Shown here one piece after another: positions 50,039 through 57,553 of a stretch of 60,054 nt of DNA. Origin of the DNA: Acidimicrobiia bacterium (GTDB lineage Bacteria; Actinomycetota; Acidimicrobiia; Spongiisociales; UBA5794); contig JASJDZ010000014.1 of assembly GCA_030065575.1 (NCBI GenBank), positions 1 through 60,054 on the forward strand, written 5' to 3'. Within the stretch, counting starts at the first letter, position 1; each line of letters starts with the position of its first letter. The translations under genes and the position numbers were made by a program. The notes under the pieces are model-generated. The model was given only the letters and a program-made list of their open reading frames with translations, had not been told where the DNA came from and made no database searches.

Positions 50039-51475
50039 ATGCAGATAGACCCCAGCCAACCGATTCCGATCTACTTCCAGCTGAAGACGCTGATCCTCGA
50101 AGAGATCCTCGCCGGCACCTATCCCCCGGGGTCCCGTCTCCCCACCGAGTACGAGTTGTGCGAGCGCCTCGGCGTCAGTCGCACGCCCGTGTCCCGGGCT
50201 CTTTCCGAATTGGCCGACGAGGGGGTGATTCTGCGTAAACGACGCTCCGGGAGCTTCGTCAATCCGCACTGGGGACCGCGACCCGGAGCGCAAGGTGAAC
50301 TGCGCGTCATCGTTTCGGACAAAGGCTTCGAGGATCAGATCCGGTCGGCAGAGGTACCAGCGGTCGGAGCCAACGTAGCTGTGGTGCCGTTCGAGGATCT
50401 GCGCCGCACGCTCACCCATGCGGTAGCGGAAGGACTGGCCCCCGACCTCGCCGTGATCGACTCGGTTTGGATGACCGAGATGGGTGATTCCGGCTTTCTG
50501 TGGGACCTCCGCGAGCTCGACGCCGGCTGGGTGGACACGGAACTGTCACCCGATCTGCTTCCCCCATTCACTGCAACCGGCAGCGAGCCGGTCTACGGAG
50601 TTGTGGCGGAGGCGAACGTTGCGGGTTTGTGGTTCAGGCGAGACGTGCTCGGAGAAGCCGGGGTGCTGGCGCCGACGAGCTGGAACGAGCTCATCACAAC
50701 GGCCCAAGTCATCGCCGACTACGACCCTTCGATCAGTCCATTGGTGATGCCGGGAGGAACCCGCGCAGGCGAAACGACCACCTATTGCCTGCTTGCGTTA
50801 CTTGCGACAAACGGTGTGACCGTGTTCTCCGATGGGACCGTCTCCCTCGACTCGGACGCCACGGTCGAGGCGCTTCGTCTTGTCAGAACCTTGGTGGAGA
50901 CAGCCTTGCTGCCAACAGAGGTCGTTCGCTATGAGTGGGATCGCGCTGTAGGTCGCCTGGCTCGGGGCAAGGCTGCCATGAGTCTGGGCGGGTCCTACGA
51001 AGCTCGGGCACTGGCCAACGCAAGCGGTATTGCCATCGGCGAACTCTATGACCGGTACGGATTTGTGGCCATGCCTGCCGGTCCCCGTGGCCAGATTGCC
51101 AGCGTTGCGGGCGGCATGGCGTATGCGGTCTTCCGTCAGACCAAGCGACCCCAGCTCGCCCTGAGCCTGCTCAAGTCTGCGATGTCGGCTGAGTCCCTAG
51201 CCCGGTTGGCTCGTTCCACTTCGAAGATTCCGACACGGCGCTCGGCAGTGGAGATGGTCGAGGACGAGAAGCCATTCGTGGCGCTGACCGCCACCATCCT
51301 CGAGCAGGCCTTCATGAGGCCGGAGACAGAGATGTATCACCATGTCTCGCTGCAGCTGCAGCTAATGCTGGAGCACGTCATCACCCTGCAGCTTCCGCCG
51401 GCAGCCGCCGCCGGCCGTGCGGCCGAACACATCGGTGCCATCACAGGTATGAAGGTGGGTCACGCCGCGTTCTAG
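50039..51475 (+). CDS. GntR transcription factor fused to a MalE-type solute-binding domain
   Basis: 478 residues from ATG 50039. Residues ~5-82 are a GntR winged helix (PIYFQLKTLILEEILAGTYPPG, LPTEYELCERLGVSRTPV, LIRKxRSGSF-like end). Residues ~95-450 are a family 1/8 extracellular solute-binding domain: AVAEGLAPDLAVID, VYGVVAEANVAGLWFRRDVL, TSWNELITTAQVIA, AVGRLARGKAAMSLGGSYE and IASVAGGMAYAVF. There is no signal peptide or lipobox, so it is cytoplasmic. In GntR factors this slot normally holds FadR, UTRA, aminotransferase or LacI-type domains. It presumably senses the imported glucoside or a product and controls the adjacent transport and phosphorylase genes. Confidence 0.9.
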   Translation: MQIDPSQPIPIYFQLKTLILEEILAGTYPPGSRLPTEYELCERLGVSRTPVSRALSELADEGVILRKRRSGSFVNPHWGPRPGAQGELRVIVSDKGFEDQIRSAEVPAVGANVAVVPFEDLRRTLTHAVAEGLAPDLAVIDSVWMTEMGDSGFLWDLRELDAGWVDTELSPDLLPPFTATGSEPVYGVVAEANVAGLWFRRDVLGEAGVLAPTSWNELITTAQVIADYDPSISPLVMPGGTRAGETTTYCLLALLATNGVTVFSDGTVSLDSDATVEALRLVRTLVETALLPTEVVRYEWDRAVGRLARGKAAMSLGGSYEARALANASGIAIGELYDRYGFVAMPAGPRGQIASVAGGMAYAVFRQTKRPQLALSLLKSAMSAESLARLARSTSKIPTRRSAVEMVEDEKPFVALTATILEQAFMRPETEMYHHVSLQLQLMLEHVITLQLPPAAAAGRAAEHIGAITGMKVGHAAF

Positions 51476-51811
51476 TTCGACCACCCTTCAGCGAGCTGGG
51501 ACCACGCCTGTTCCCCGGAGTCCGATCAACCTGTGCTCGCGCCCAATCACGACCCTGGCCGGAAGAATGACTTTGCCATTGCTCGCCCCATGCTTGCCTG
51601 GAGTTTCGGCACCAAACCCCGAAGGTGAGACCACGCCTGATCGCCCCGAGTTCCATTGGATGGACTCGAAGTGAGCAGAGCAGCCCGATGTTTGGCGAAG
51701 CCAAACTCGATGCTGAATCGCTCCGCCCCTTCCCCGAGTTCGATTCCATCGAACTCGAAGCTTGCCTGGAGTTTCGGCACGAAACTCCCAAGGTAACTCG
51801 CTGCAAGCGAG
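51476..51811. repeat. Non-coding hairpin array with 21-bp direct repeats
   Basis: 336 bases without a credible gene, between two convergent genes. It holds a perfect 21-bp direct repeat (51592-51612 and 51760-51780, 168 apart), a shared ACCACGCCTG (51501 and 51630), and successive stem-loops: GAGTTCCAT/ATGGACTC (51649-51666), TTTGGC/GCCAAA (51690-51705), GAGTTCGAT/ATCGAACTC (51736-51756), GAGTTTCG/CGAAACTC (51769-51787) and GGTAACTCGCT/AGCGAGTTACC (51792-51816). Several arms share GAGTT/AACTC. Short frames here repeat the same peptide and are taken as repeat artefacts. Confidence 0.65.
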
Positions 51812-51816
51812 TTACC
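51792..51816. terminator. Strong hairpin at the end of the importer operon
   Basis: An 11-bp perfect inverted repeat (GGTAACTCGCT / AGCGAGTTACC) with a 3-nt loop, overlapping the MalG-like permease stop codon region. It can terminate the minus-strand operon, though no long T-tract follows. Confidence 0.55.
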
Positions 51817-52774
51817 CCTTGACCCCACCTGCCGTCAGTCCACCGGTCAGGAATCGCTCGATGAAGAAGAAGATAATCAGGATGGGCACGGTGATGATGA
51901 CGCTGCCCGCCATCAAGAACGTTCTAGGTACTTCCTGACTGTCCAGCTGCTGCAAACCAAGCGGCAGTGTCCAGGCATCTGGATTCTCCACGAGGAACAG
52001 GAGTGCAAACAAGAACTCATTCCAGGCGATCATGAACACGTACAGACCTACGGTGGCAATCGCCGGTGCCGCCAGAGGAATTGTGACAAGCCACAACGCT
52101 CGCAGGCGCGAAGCCCCATCAATCCGTGCCGCCTCTTCCAGGTCTGGAGGGATTGTCTGGAAATAGCCACTCAGCATGTAGAGAGCAAGCGGCAGGGTGC
52201 TCGCCAGGTAGATCAACGAGACGCCAATCGGATTGCGTAACTGGATTCCAAGGCTCTGCTGAATGCGTATGAAGAAGACGAACAGCGGGATTGAGATCAC
52301 GATGCCGGGGAACAGGTAGATCAGCAAGATTCCGACCTTCATCGCCTCGCGCCCCCTGAACCGCAGCCGACTCATGGCATAGGAGGACGGAACCGCAATG
52401 ATGAGGCTCATCACGACCGTAGCCCCCGCCAGAATCAAGCTGTTGCGGATGAAGCGAAGGAAGTTGAACTCGATGAGCACAGCCGCATAGCTGCTGTTGC
52501 GCACCGCAGCATCACAGAACTCGGTATCCCCTCCGAAGATGCACCGGAGCGGCCTGAGGACTGTCTGAATGTCTTCGATACGTGGGACCAGACGGGTTGG
52601 ATCGGTCAGCACATCCTGAAACGGCCGGAATGACAGATTCAACATCCAGTAGAAGGGGAACACTGTGATGAACATGAAGAAGGCGATGCTGAACCACTTG
52701 AGCGCTTTGCCGGCGCGGCGCTTGACGACATCACGTGACATGCGATTCCTCTTGGTGAGTGTTTGCTGTGTCAC
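51812..52774 (-). CDS. ABC sugar importer permease, MalG-like
   Basis: 320 residues from GTG 52774, with GGAGG 8 nt upstream and 3 bases after the preceding permease stop; ATG 52741 with its own GAGGA is a second possible start. Six membrane segments and the permease EAA loop (EEAARIDGASRLRALWLVTIPLAAP) that docks on the ATPase. N-terminal external loop between helices 1 and 2 is long (about 45-115) and contains two Cys. No ATPase gene of the MsmK/UgpC type is present in the locus, so a shared ATPase from elsewhere must drive it. Confidence 0.9.
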   Translation of the reverse strand: MTQQTLTKRNRMSRDVVKRRAGKALKWFSIAFFMFITVFPFYWMLNLSFRPFQDVLTDPTRLVPRIEDIQTVLRPLRCIFGGDTEFCDAAVRNSSYAAVLIEFNFLRFIRNSLILAGATVVMSLIIAVPSSYAMSRLRFRGREAMKVGILLIYLFPGIVISIPLFVFFIRIQQSLGIQLRNPIGVSLIYLASTLPLALYMLSGYFQTIPPDLEEAARIDGASRLRALWLVTIPLAAPAIATVGLYVFMIAWNEFLFALLFLVENPDAWTLPLGLQQLDSQEVPRTFLMAGSVIITVPILIIFFFIERFLTGGLTAGGVKG

Positions 52775-52777
52775 GAT

Positions 52778-53761
52778 CTACTCCTCCGCCCCGACGCGTC
52801 TCTGGTAGACCCCAACGAAGATGATCAGAGCTGCCGCGAGGCCGACGCCCAGCGCGGCCGCAACGCCGATGTTCCTGCGAGCAAACAACCAGTTGAAGAT
52901 TTGCACCGTGAGCACTTCAGTGCCGGCAGCGCCACCGTTGAGGAGGTAGATGTCTTCGAACTTGTAGAACGTCCAGATGAAGCGAAGGATGAAAAGGGTT
53001 GCGATGACGGTACGCAACTGCGGCAACGTTATGTACCGAAGCTGTTGCGAGGGTGACGCGCCATCGACCTGAGCGGCCTCGTACATGTCCGACGGAATCG
53101 CCTGGATCCTGGCCAGAATGAATAGAAAAGCGAAGGGGAAGTAGCGCCATATCTCGAAGGCGATGACGGTGAGCAGTGCGATTGGCAATTCGATACCGCC
53201 CAGGAATGGCATCTCCGCACTACGAGAAGTGAGCCAACCAATCGAGTCCCGACCCTCCAGCCCTAGTGCGGCGTTGACGATGCCGAAGTTCTTGTCCAGC
53301 ATCAGGCGCCAGATGAAGGCCGAGGAAACGACCGGCGCAATGTAGGGGAACAGGATGAGCGCGCGGAAGGCGCCGCGTCCTCGGAACTTCTCCTTGGCCA
53401 CAAGCGCTGCCCACAAGCCCAACACGATGGCACCCACAGTGCTTGCCACCGTGTAGATCATGGTCACACGCAAGGCTGCCCAGAATCGAGGGCCAAAGCC
53501 GTCGCGGTAGTTGTCCAGGGTCAGTTCGCTGAAGTCGAATAGGTTCAACTCGGGCAGATCTCTGAACCGTATCGGCCGGAAACTCAGCACGATGTTCCAG
53601 ATCATCGGGAACAGAATGATCAGGAGGACTAGCAGAATCCCGGGCACCACCAGAAGGTATGCCAATCGTGCTTCTCTTGCCGCAAGCGTCATCCGCCTCC
53701 GGCGCTTCTGCTGCTGGCGGCCGCCGTTGCCGGGACCTTGCTCCACTTGCGCATCCTGCAT
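52778..53761 (-). CDS. ABC sugar importer permease, MalF-like
   Basis: 327 residues from ATG 53761, with GGAGGAG upstream; the frame is open further but the upstream part is the hairpin region. Six membrane segments, preceded by a basic N-terminus (RQQQKRRRRMTLAAREARL). EAA loop YEAAQVDGASPSQQLRYITLPQLR is present. It is the second gene of the operon, separated from the solute-binding protein by a perfect 15-bp hairpin, and is coupled to the MalG-like gene. Confidence 0.9.
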   Translation of the reverse strand: MQDAQVEQGPGNGGRQQQKRRRRMTLAAREARLAYLLVVPGILLVLLIILFPMIWNIVLSFRPIRFRDLPELNLFDFSELTLDNYRDGFGPRFWAALRVTMIYTVASTVGAIVLGLWAALVAKEKFRGRGAFRALILFPYIAPVVSSAFIWRLMLDKNFGIVNAALGLEGRDSIGWLTSRSAEMPFLGGIELPIALLTVIAFEIWRYFPFAFLFILARIQAIPSDMYEAAQVDGASPSQQLRYITLPQLRTVIATLFILRFIWTFYKFEDIYLLNGGAAGTEVLTVQIFNWLFARRNIGVAAALGVGLAAALIIFVGVYQRRVGAEE

Positions 53762-53801
53762 TGGCCGATCTCCTCCACTCCGCCGAGGAAGGCGGGACCT
53801 A

Positions 53802-53837
53802 AGGGCAGAGAGTGCGGGCTTTCGCACTCTCTGCCCT
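53802..53837 (-). promoter_or_regulatory. Intercistronic hairpin between solute-binding protein and permease genes
   Basis: A perfect 15-bp stem (AGGGCAGAGAGTGCG / CGCACTCTCTGCCCT) with a 6-nt loop, 32 bases after the solute-binding gene stop and 40 bases before the MalF-like start. No T-tract. It is placed like the stabilising or attenuating hairpins that raise binding-protein mRNA over permease mRNA. Confidence 0.65.
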
Positions 53838-53869
53838 CGCATCACATGAGGTGATGTCTTGCTGCTCGG

Positions 53870-55342
53870 CTACTCCTCAACGAGCGAAGCCGCAATCTCC
53901 TCCATGAGCGTCTGCAGTTCTTCTGCAGCTTCCGCTGGCGTGAGGAACCCTTCGATGACATCCGCGATCGTCTGCGGGATGATCCTCTCGGCCGAGACCG
54001 CGCTCAACAGCAGCCCCTGTCCCTGCGGGATGAACGGCCGATTGAGGCTGTTGGCTCCATCAACGACCTTCGCCAGGACGTCAGCGCTGTAGAAGTCGCT
54101 CAGCGGAGCCCGACGATCAACGCCAACCTCGAGCTGGCCCCAACCATCGATGTACGCAGTGGGATTGTCTGCGTTGCCCCGTCGCATCGGGAACTTGCCT
54201 TCAGCTGCGACACCCAACCAGTCGAGATAGCCATCGCTGAGCCAGAACTCAACGAACTCCTGAGCCGATGCCGTGTCAGCGCCGGTAGTGATGCCGGTGT
54301 AGCTGACCTGCCCCCACTGCGTTGGCGAGCCGCTCGGGCCGGCGAAGTCGCCGACAAAGGCGCTGTTCTTGGCAATGAACGCCGGATCGTCAGCACACTC
54401 CGGGCAGCTGGGGAATGCAGCATCGCGGAGACCCGCCATTTCGTCCATGATGAATGGCGACCAGTGCGTTATGCAAACGTCACCGGCGAAGTAGAAGGCG
54501 CGTGCTTGATCCCAATAGGTGGCTGTGTCCTTCGGGCCAACTTCGGCCATCAACTCGGTGTAATACGTCAGAGCCTCGATGAACTCAGGCGTATTCACGG
54601 TGGGATTGCCATCAGCGTCGGTGAACTCAACCCCATTGGCCATGGCGAAGTGCTCAAAGGTCTGTTGCGTGTACTCCTGTCCCGGGTCGGTGCCGGCCAT
54701 GATGCCGATGAAGCCCTCTTCATCACAGGCTGCAGCGGCAGCGCGGATGGTTTCGTAGGTGGTCGGCGCAGCTAGACCGAGATCATCGAAGATATCTGTG
54801 CGATACACGAGGAACTGGCCCCAGCCGTCGGTTGGCACCGTCACCGGGTTGCCATCGATTGTGGCCATCCCAAGTGCGCCTTCTGAGAAGGTATCGACAC
54901 CCAGAGAGTTGATGACGGCTGTTGCCGCCTGCGCATCCAGAAGGCCTTCGTTGTACCAGCCGAAGGTGAGCTCCAACGGATGGAAGACAACGTCAGGCAG
55001 TGTCCCTGCCGCCTGGTTTGCAGCCATGATGCTGGAGATGTTGTTGGCGTCGACAAGCACAAGGTCAACCACGATGCCCGAGTCAGCAGTGAAGCGATCG
55101 ATGATCGCCTGGGTGCGCTCGGCACGGGCGGGCTGCGTCTCAGTGCTCCAGAAGCTGATTCTCGGTGCGTCGGTCGGAACTTCGACAGTCTCGCCTGGAA
55201 CCTCAACAGTTTCGCCTGGTACCTCAACGGTCACTTCAACGATCGATGTCTCGGTGATGACCTCGGGATCGGCATCGCTACATGCAGCGAGCGAGACCAC
55301 CCCGAGAACCAACGCGAGCGCTAGGACGGGTATACGTTTCAT
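53870..55342 (-). CDS. Sugar-binding lipoprotein of an ABC importer
   Basis: 490 residues from ATG 55342, with GGAGG at 6-nt spacing. Signal peptide with lipobox SLAAC (lipidated C21), then a Val/Glu/Pro-rich spacer with three VEVPGET-like repeats (about 35-60). The mature domain is a family 1 solute-binding protein: FWSTETQPARAERTQAIIDRF, VVFHPLELTFGWYNEGLLD and YFAGDVCITHWSPFIMDEM. Promoter-like TAGACA-N16-GATAAA lies upstream. As family 1 members bind oligosaccharides and polyol glycosides, an alpha-glucoside ligand fits the adjacent phosphorylase. Confidence 0.93.
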   Translation of the reverse strand: MKRIPVLALALVLGVVSLAACSDADPEVITETSIVEVTVEVPGETVEVPGETVEVPTDAPRISFWSTETQPARAERTQAIIDRFTADSGIVVDLVLVDANNISSIMAANQAAGTLPDVVFHPLELTFGWYNEGLLDAQAATAVINSLGVDTFSEGALGMATIDGNPVTVPTDGWGQFLVYRTDIFDDLGLAAPTTYETIRAAAAACDEEGFIGIMAGTDPGQEYTQQTFEHFAMANGVEFTDADGNPTVNTPEFIEALTYYTELMAEVGPKDTATYWDQARAFYFAGDVCITHWSPFIMDEMAGLRDAAFPSCPECADDPAFIAKNSAFVGDFAGPSGSPTQWGQVSYTGITTGADTASAQEFVEFWLSDGYLDWLGVAAEGKFPMRRGNADNPTAYIDGWGQLEVGVDRRAPLSDFYSADVLAKVVDGANSLNRPFIPQGQGLLLSAVSAERIIPQTIADVIEGFLTPAEAAEELQTLMEEIAASLVEE

Positions 55343-55405
55343 CTTGAACCTCCCAATCGCGCAGAACAGCTCCAATCCCTTCCGGGCGCTGCTGCACACA
55401 GTCGC

Positions 55406-55433
55406 TTTATCCTCTCAGCTCCAGCCATGTCTA
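55406..55433 (-). promoter_or_regulatory. Promoter of the solute-binding protein gene
   Basis: On the minus strand: TAGACA (55428-55433), 16-nt spacer, GATAAA (55406-55411), about 64 bases before ATG 55342. Confidence 0.4.
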
Positions 55434-55597
55434 ATCCGATATGCCTCTCCTTCTCCAATGCGAGGCTCTTGAGCCGACCGGTAGCCGCATTTGAAGGCTA
55501 CGCGGAATGGGCGGGCATCTGCGTTGCAATCTCCATCTTTTCTGCTTGCAGCTGAGCCCGGCCATCCTCTCCGTCAACCCCTCCTCCTGACAACCCG

Positions 55598-55627
55598 TTG
55601 CGTGCGGGCAGCCATTTGTCGTATCCT
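55598..55627 (+). promoter_or_regulatory. Weak promoter of the phosphorylase gene
   Basis: TTGCGT (55598-55603), 18-nt spacer, TATCCT (55622-55627). The -10 coincides with the candidate operator copy 2, so repressor binding would block it. Confidence 0.35.
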
Positions 55628-55635
55628 AACGTCAA
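55616..55635 (+). promoter_or_regulatory. Candidate operator copy 2 (TTGTCGT-N8-GTCAA)
   Basis: TTGTCGT, 8 bases, GTCAA: all 12 fixed positions match the copy before the GntR-SBP gene. It overlaps the proposed -10 of the phosphorylase gene. Confidence 0.45.
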
Positions 55636-55750
55636 TAAGGTGGCCCCGCAATCGGCTGCGGTATTGGGATATCTCGTCGGGAAGCCATCAATGCGGCTCA
55701 TTTGCCACTGCAGCGTGTTTTAAGGGCCCCAACGAGTCGAGGGAGTTGGC

Positions 55751-57409
55751 ATGGACTGGCCGGCGCTGCTGGAAAGGGCGTATCCGGATAATCATGATCT
55801 GGAGGATCACGTCCGCGAACTCCTCGAGATCGAACACCACGGGCAATCCCCTGCCGCGCAGGACCACTGGTCGGAGCGTGACGCTTGGCTCATCACCTAC
55901 GCCGACCAGTTCCACGGCGCCGACCACAACCCGCTGGCATCGCTCCACACCTTTTTCCAGTCACATCTCCGGCCGTGGATCAACGGGATTCACATCCTGC
56001 CGTTCTACCCGTGGTCCTCTGACGACGGGTACAGCGTGCTCGACTACACCGCCGTCGATGAGCGCTACGGCACGTGGGCGGATGTTGAGCGCCTGACTGC
56101 CGATGCCCGGGTCATGTTCGATGCTGTCATCAACCACGCGTCCGCAGGCAGCCGTTGGTTCCTGCGCTACCTGGAGGGAGACCCCCAGTACGCCGACTTC
56201 TTCATCTCGCTCCCACCCGATTCTGACCTCAGCGCCGTCGTTCGCCCGCGAACCAGCCCTTTGCTGACAGCTTTCGACTCCGATCGGGGCCAGGTGTGGG
56301 TGTGGACCACCTTCTCTGCCGATCAAGTGGATCTCAACTACCGCAACCCCCGGCTGTTTCTCAGGGTCCTCGGGGTACTCCTGGATTACGCCCGCCACGG
56401 GGCGTCCATGATCAGACTCGACGCCGTCCAGTTCCTCTGGAAGGAAGTTGGTGCGAGTTCGATCAATCTGCCGCAGGGTCACCTCATAATCCAGTTACTA
56501 CGGGCGATCATGGATGAGGCCTATCCCGATCTCATCTTCGTGACTGAGACAAATGTCCCGCACCGCGAGAACATCTCGTACTTCGGTGGAGAGCAGCGCG
56601 AGGCCCAGATGGTCTACCAGTTCGCTTTGCCTCCGCTAGTGCTGGACGCTGTGCACACAGGAAGCGTGGACCTTCTGGAATCCTGGATCGACGAGCTCGA
56701 CCCGCTCCCAGCCGGCTGCACCTATCTCAACTTCCTATCCAGCCACGATGGTGTTGGGGTCCGGCCCGTCGAGGGCATCCTCCCCGACTCACGCATAGCT
56801 GATCTCCTCAAACTGAACCGGCGCGGCGGTGGGCAACTCGGAGTTCGCAGCATCGGGACCGACACGGCGCCGTACGAACTCAACACGACTTGGTTCAGCC
56901 TCATGGAGACCGGCTACGAGCCCGAGCAGGCAGTACAGCGGCACCTGGCGTCGCACGCCATCATGCTGGCTTTGCGCGGGATCCCGGCAATCTATGCGCT
57001 CAGCCTGGTGGGGGGACGCAGCGATCAGGCGAACTACGAGCAGACCGGCCAGGCTCGATCTCTCAATCGAACGAGGTTCGCAGTACGGCAACTGGAGCTA
57101 CAACTGGCGGACTCCGACTCGGTCCCGAGTCGAGTCCTGACGGGCTTGGAGAGGATGCTGCGGTTCCGATCGAGCTCTGCGGCGTTCCATCCCGACTCAC
57201 CACAGCGAGTCCTGACCACGCCTCCCGGCGTTATCGGTATCGAGCGGGGCAACGGCGATTCCCTGGCCCGCGTCTACGTCAACGTTGGCTCACAGCAAGT
57301 TCGCCTGACCCATCCCGGCCCCGACTGGCGACAGAGTGAGCCGGCAAATGGCGGCGACCAGCTACACCTGGGGCCGTGGCAGTCCGCCTGGCTGGCGCGG
57401 GACGCTTGA
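55751..57409 (+). CDS. GH13_18 glycoside phosphorylase (glucosylglycerate/sucrose phosphorylase-like)
   Basis: 552 residues; GGGAG is 5 nt before the ATG. GH13_18 motifs are intact: LASLHTFFQSHLRPWINGIH, ILPFYPWSSDDGYSVLDY, nucleophile D224 in IRLDAVQF, acid/base E266 in FVTETNVPHRENISYFGG, and transition-state stabiliser D333 in SSHDGVGVRP. The TETNVPHxxNIxYFG form is that I associate with glucosylglycerate phosphorylase (E. coli YcjM type). It would phosphorolyse an alpha-glucoside to glucose 1-phosphate. Adjacent importer and regulator genes resemble the E. coli ycj cluster. Aglycone specificity is not decided. Confidence 0.88.
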   Translation: MDWPALLERAYPDNHDLEDHVRELLEIEHHGQSPAAQDHWSERDAWLITYADQFHGADHNPLASLHTFFQSHLRPWINGIHILPFYPWSSDDGYSVLDYTAVDERYGTWADVERLTADARVMFDAVINHASAGSRWFLRYLEGDPQYADFFISLPPDSDLSAVVRPRTSPLLTAFDSDRGQVWVWTTFSADQVDLNYRNPRLFLRVLGVLLDYARHGASMIRLDAVQFLWKEVGASSINLPQGHLIIQLLRAIMDEAYPDLIFVTETNVPHRENISYFGGEQREAQMVYQFALPPLVLDAVHTGSVDLLESWIDELDPLPAGCTYLNFLSSHDGVGVRPVEGILPDSRIADLLKLNRRGGGQLGVRSIGTDTAPYELNTTWFSLMETGYEPEQAVQRHLASHAIMLALRGIPAIYALSLVGGRSDQANYEQTGQARSLNRTRFAVRQLELQLADSDSVPSRVLTGLERMLRFRSSSAAFHPDSPQRVLTTPPGVIGIERGNGDSLARVYVNVGSQQVRLTHPGPDWRQSEPANGGDQLHLGPWQSAWLARDA

Positions 57410-57553
57410 AGGTCGATCACCCGGTCGGGATGATTAGGTCCTGCTGTGGCTCGGTTGGGCTAGCGGCTACCTAGTCCAGAAGGAGCTCCGCCCCGCCGAC
57501 GAGTGACCGTTTATTGTCAGGGAATGATCTAGGCGGGGGAGAAAAGACCTCAT

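Larger units (their letters stand above)
55343..55750. other. Intergenic region between the importer operon and the phosphorylase gene
   Basis: 408 bases with no credible gene. It contains divergent promoters, the second copy of the candidate operator (55616-55635), and a small GC hairpin CCGCA/TGCGG (55644-55659). A long plus frame from 55491 crosses it but gives low-complexity sequence and runs into a shifted frame of the phosphorylase. Confidence 0.6.

Noticed and set aside
51441-51828. Several short frames on both strands in the 51.5-51.8 kb gap
   Set aside because: They encode repeated versions of the same peptide because the DNA itself is repetitive; they lack ribosome-binding sites and overlap the hairpins.
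55491-56096. A 201-codon plus-strand frame upstream of the phosphorylase
   Set aside because: It crosses the promoter region and then reads the GH13_18 gene out of frame; composition is low-complexity.
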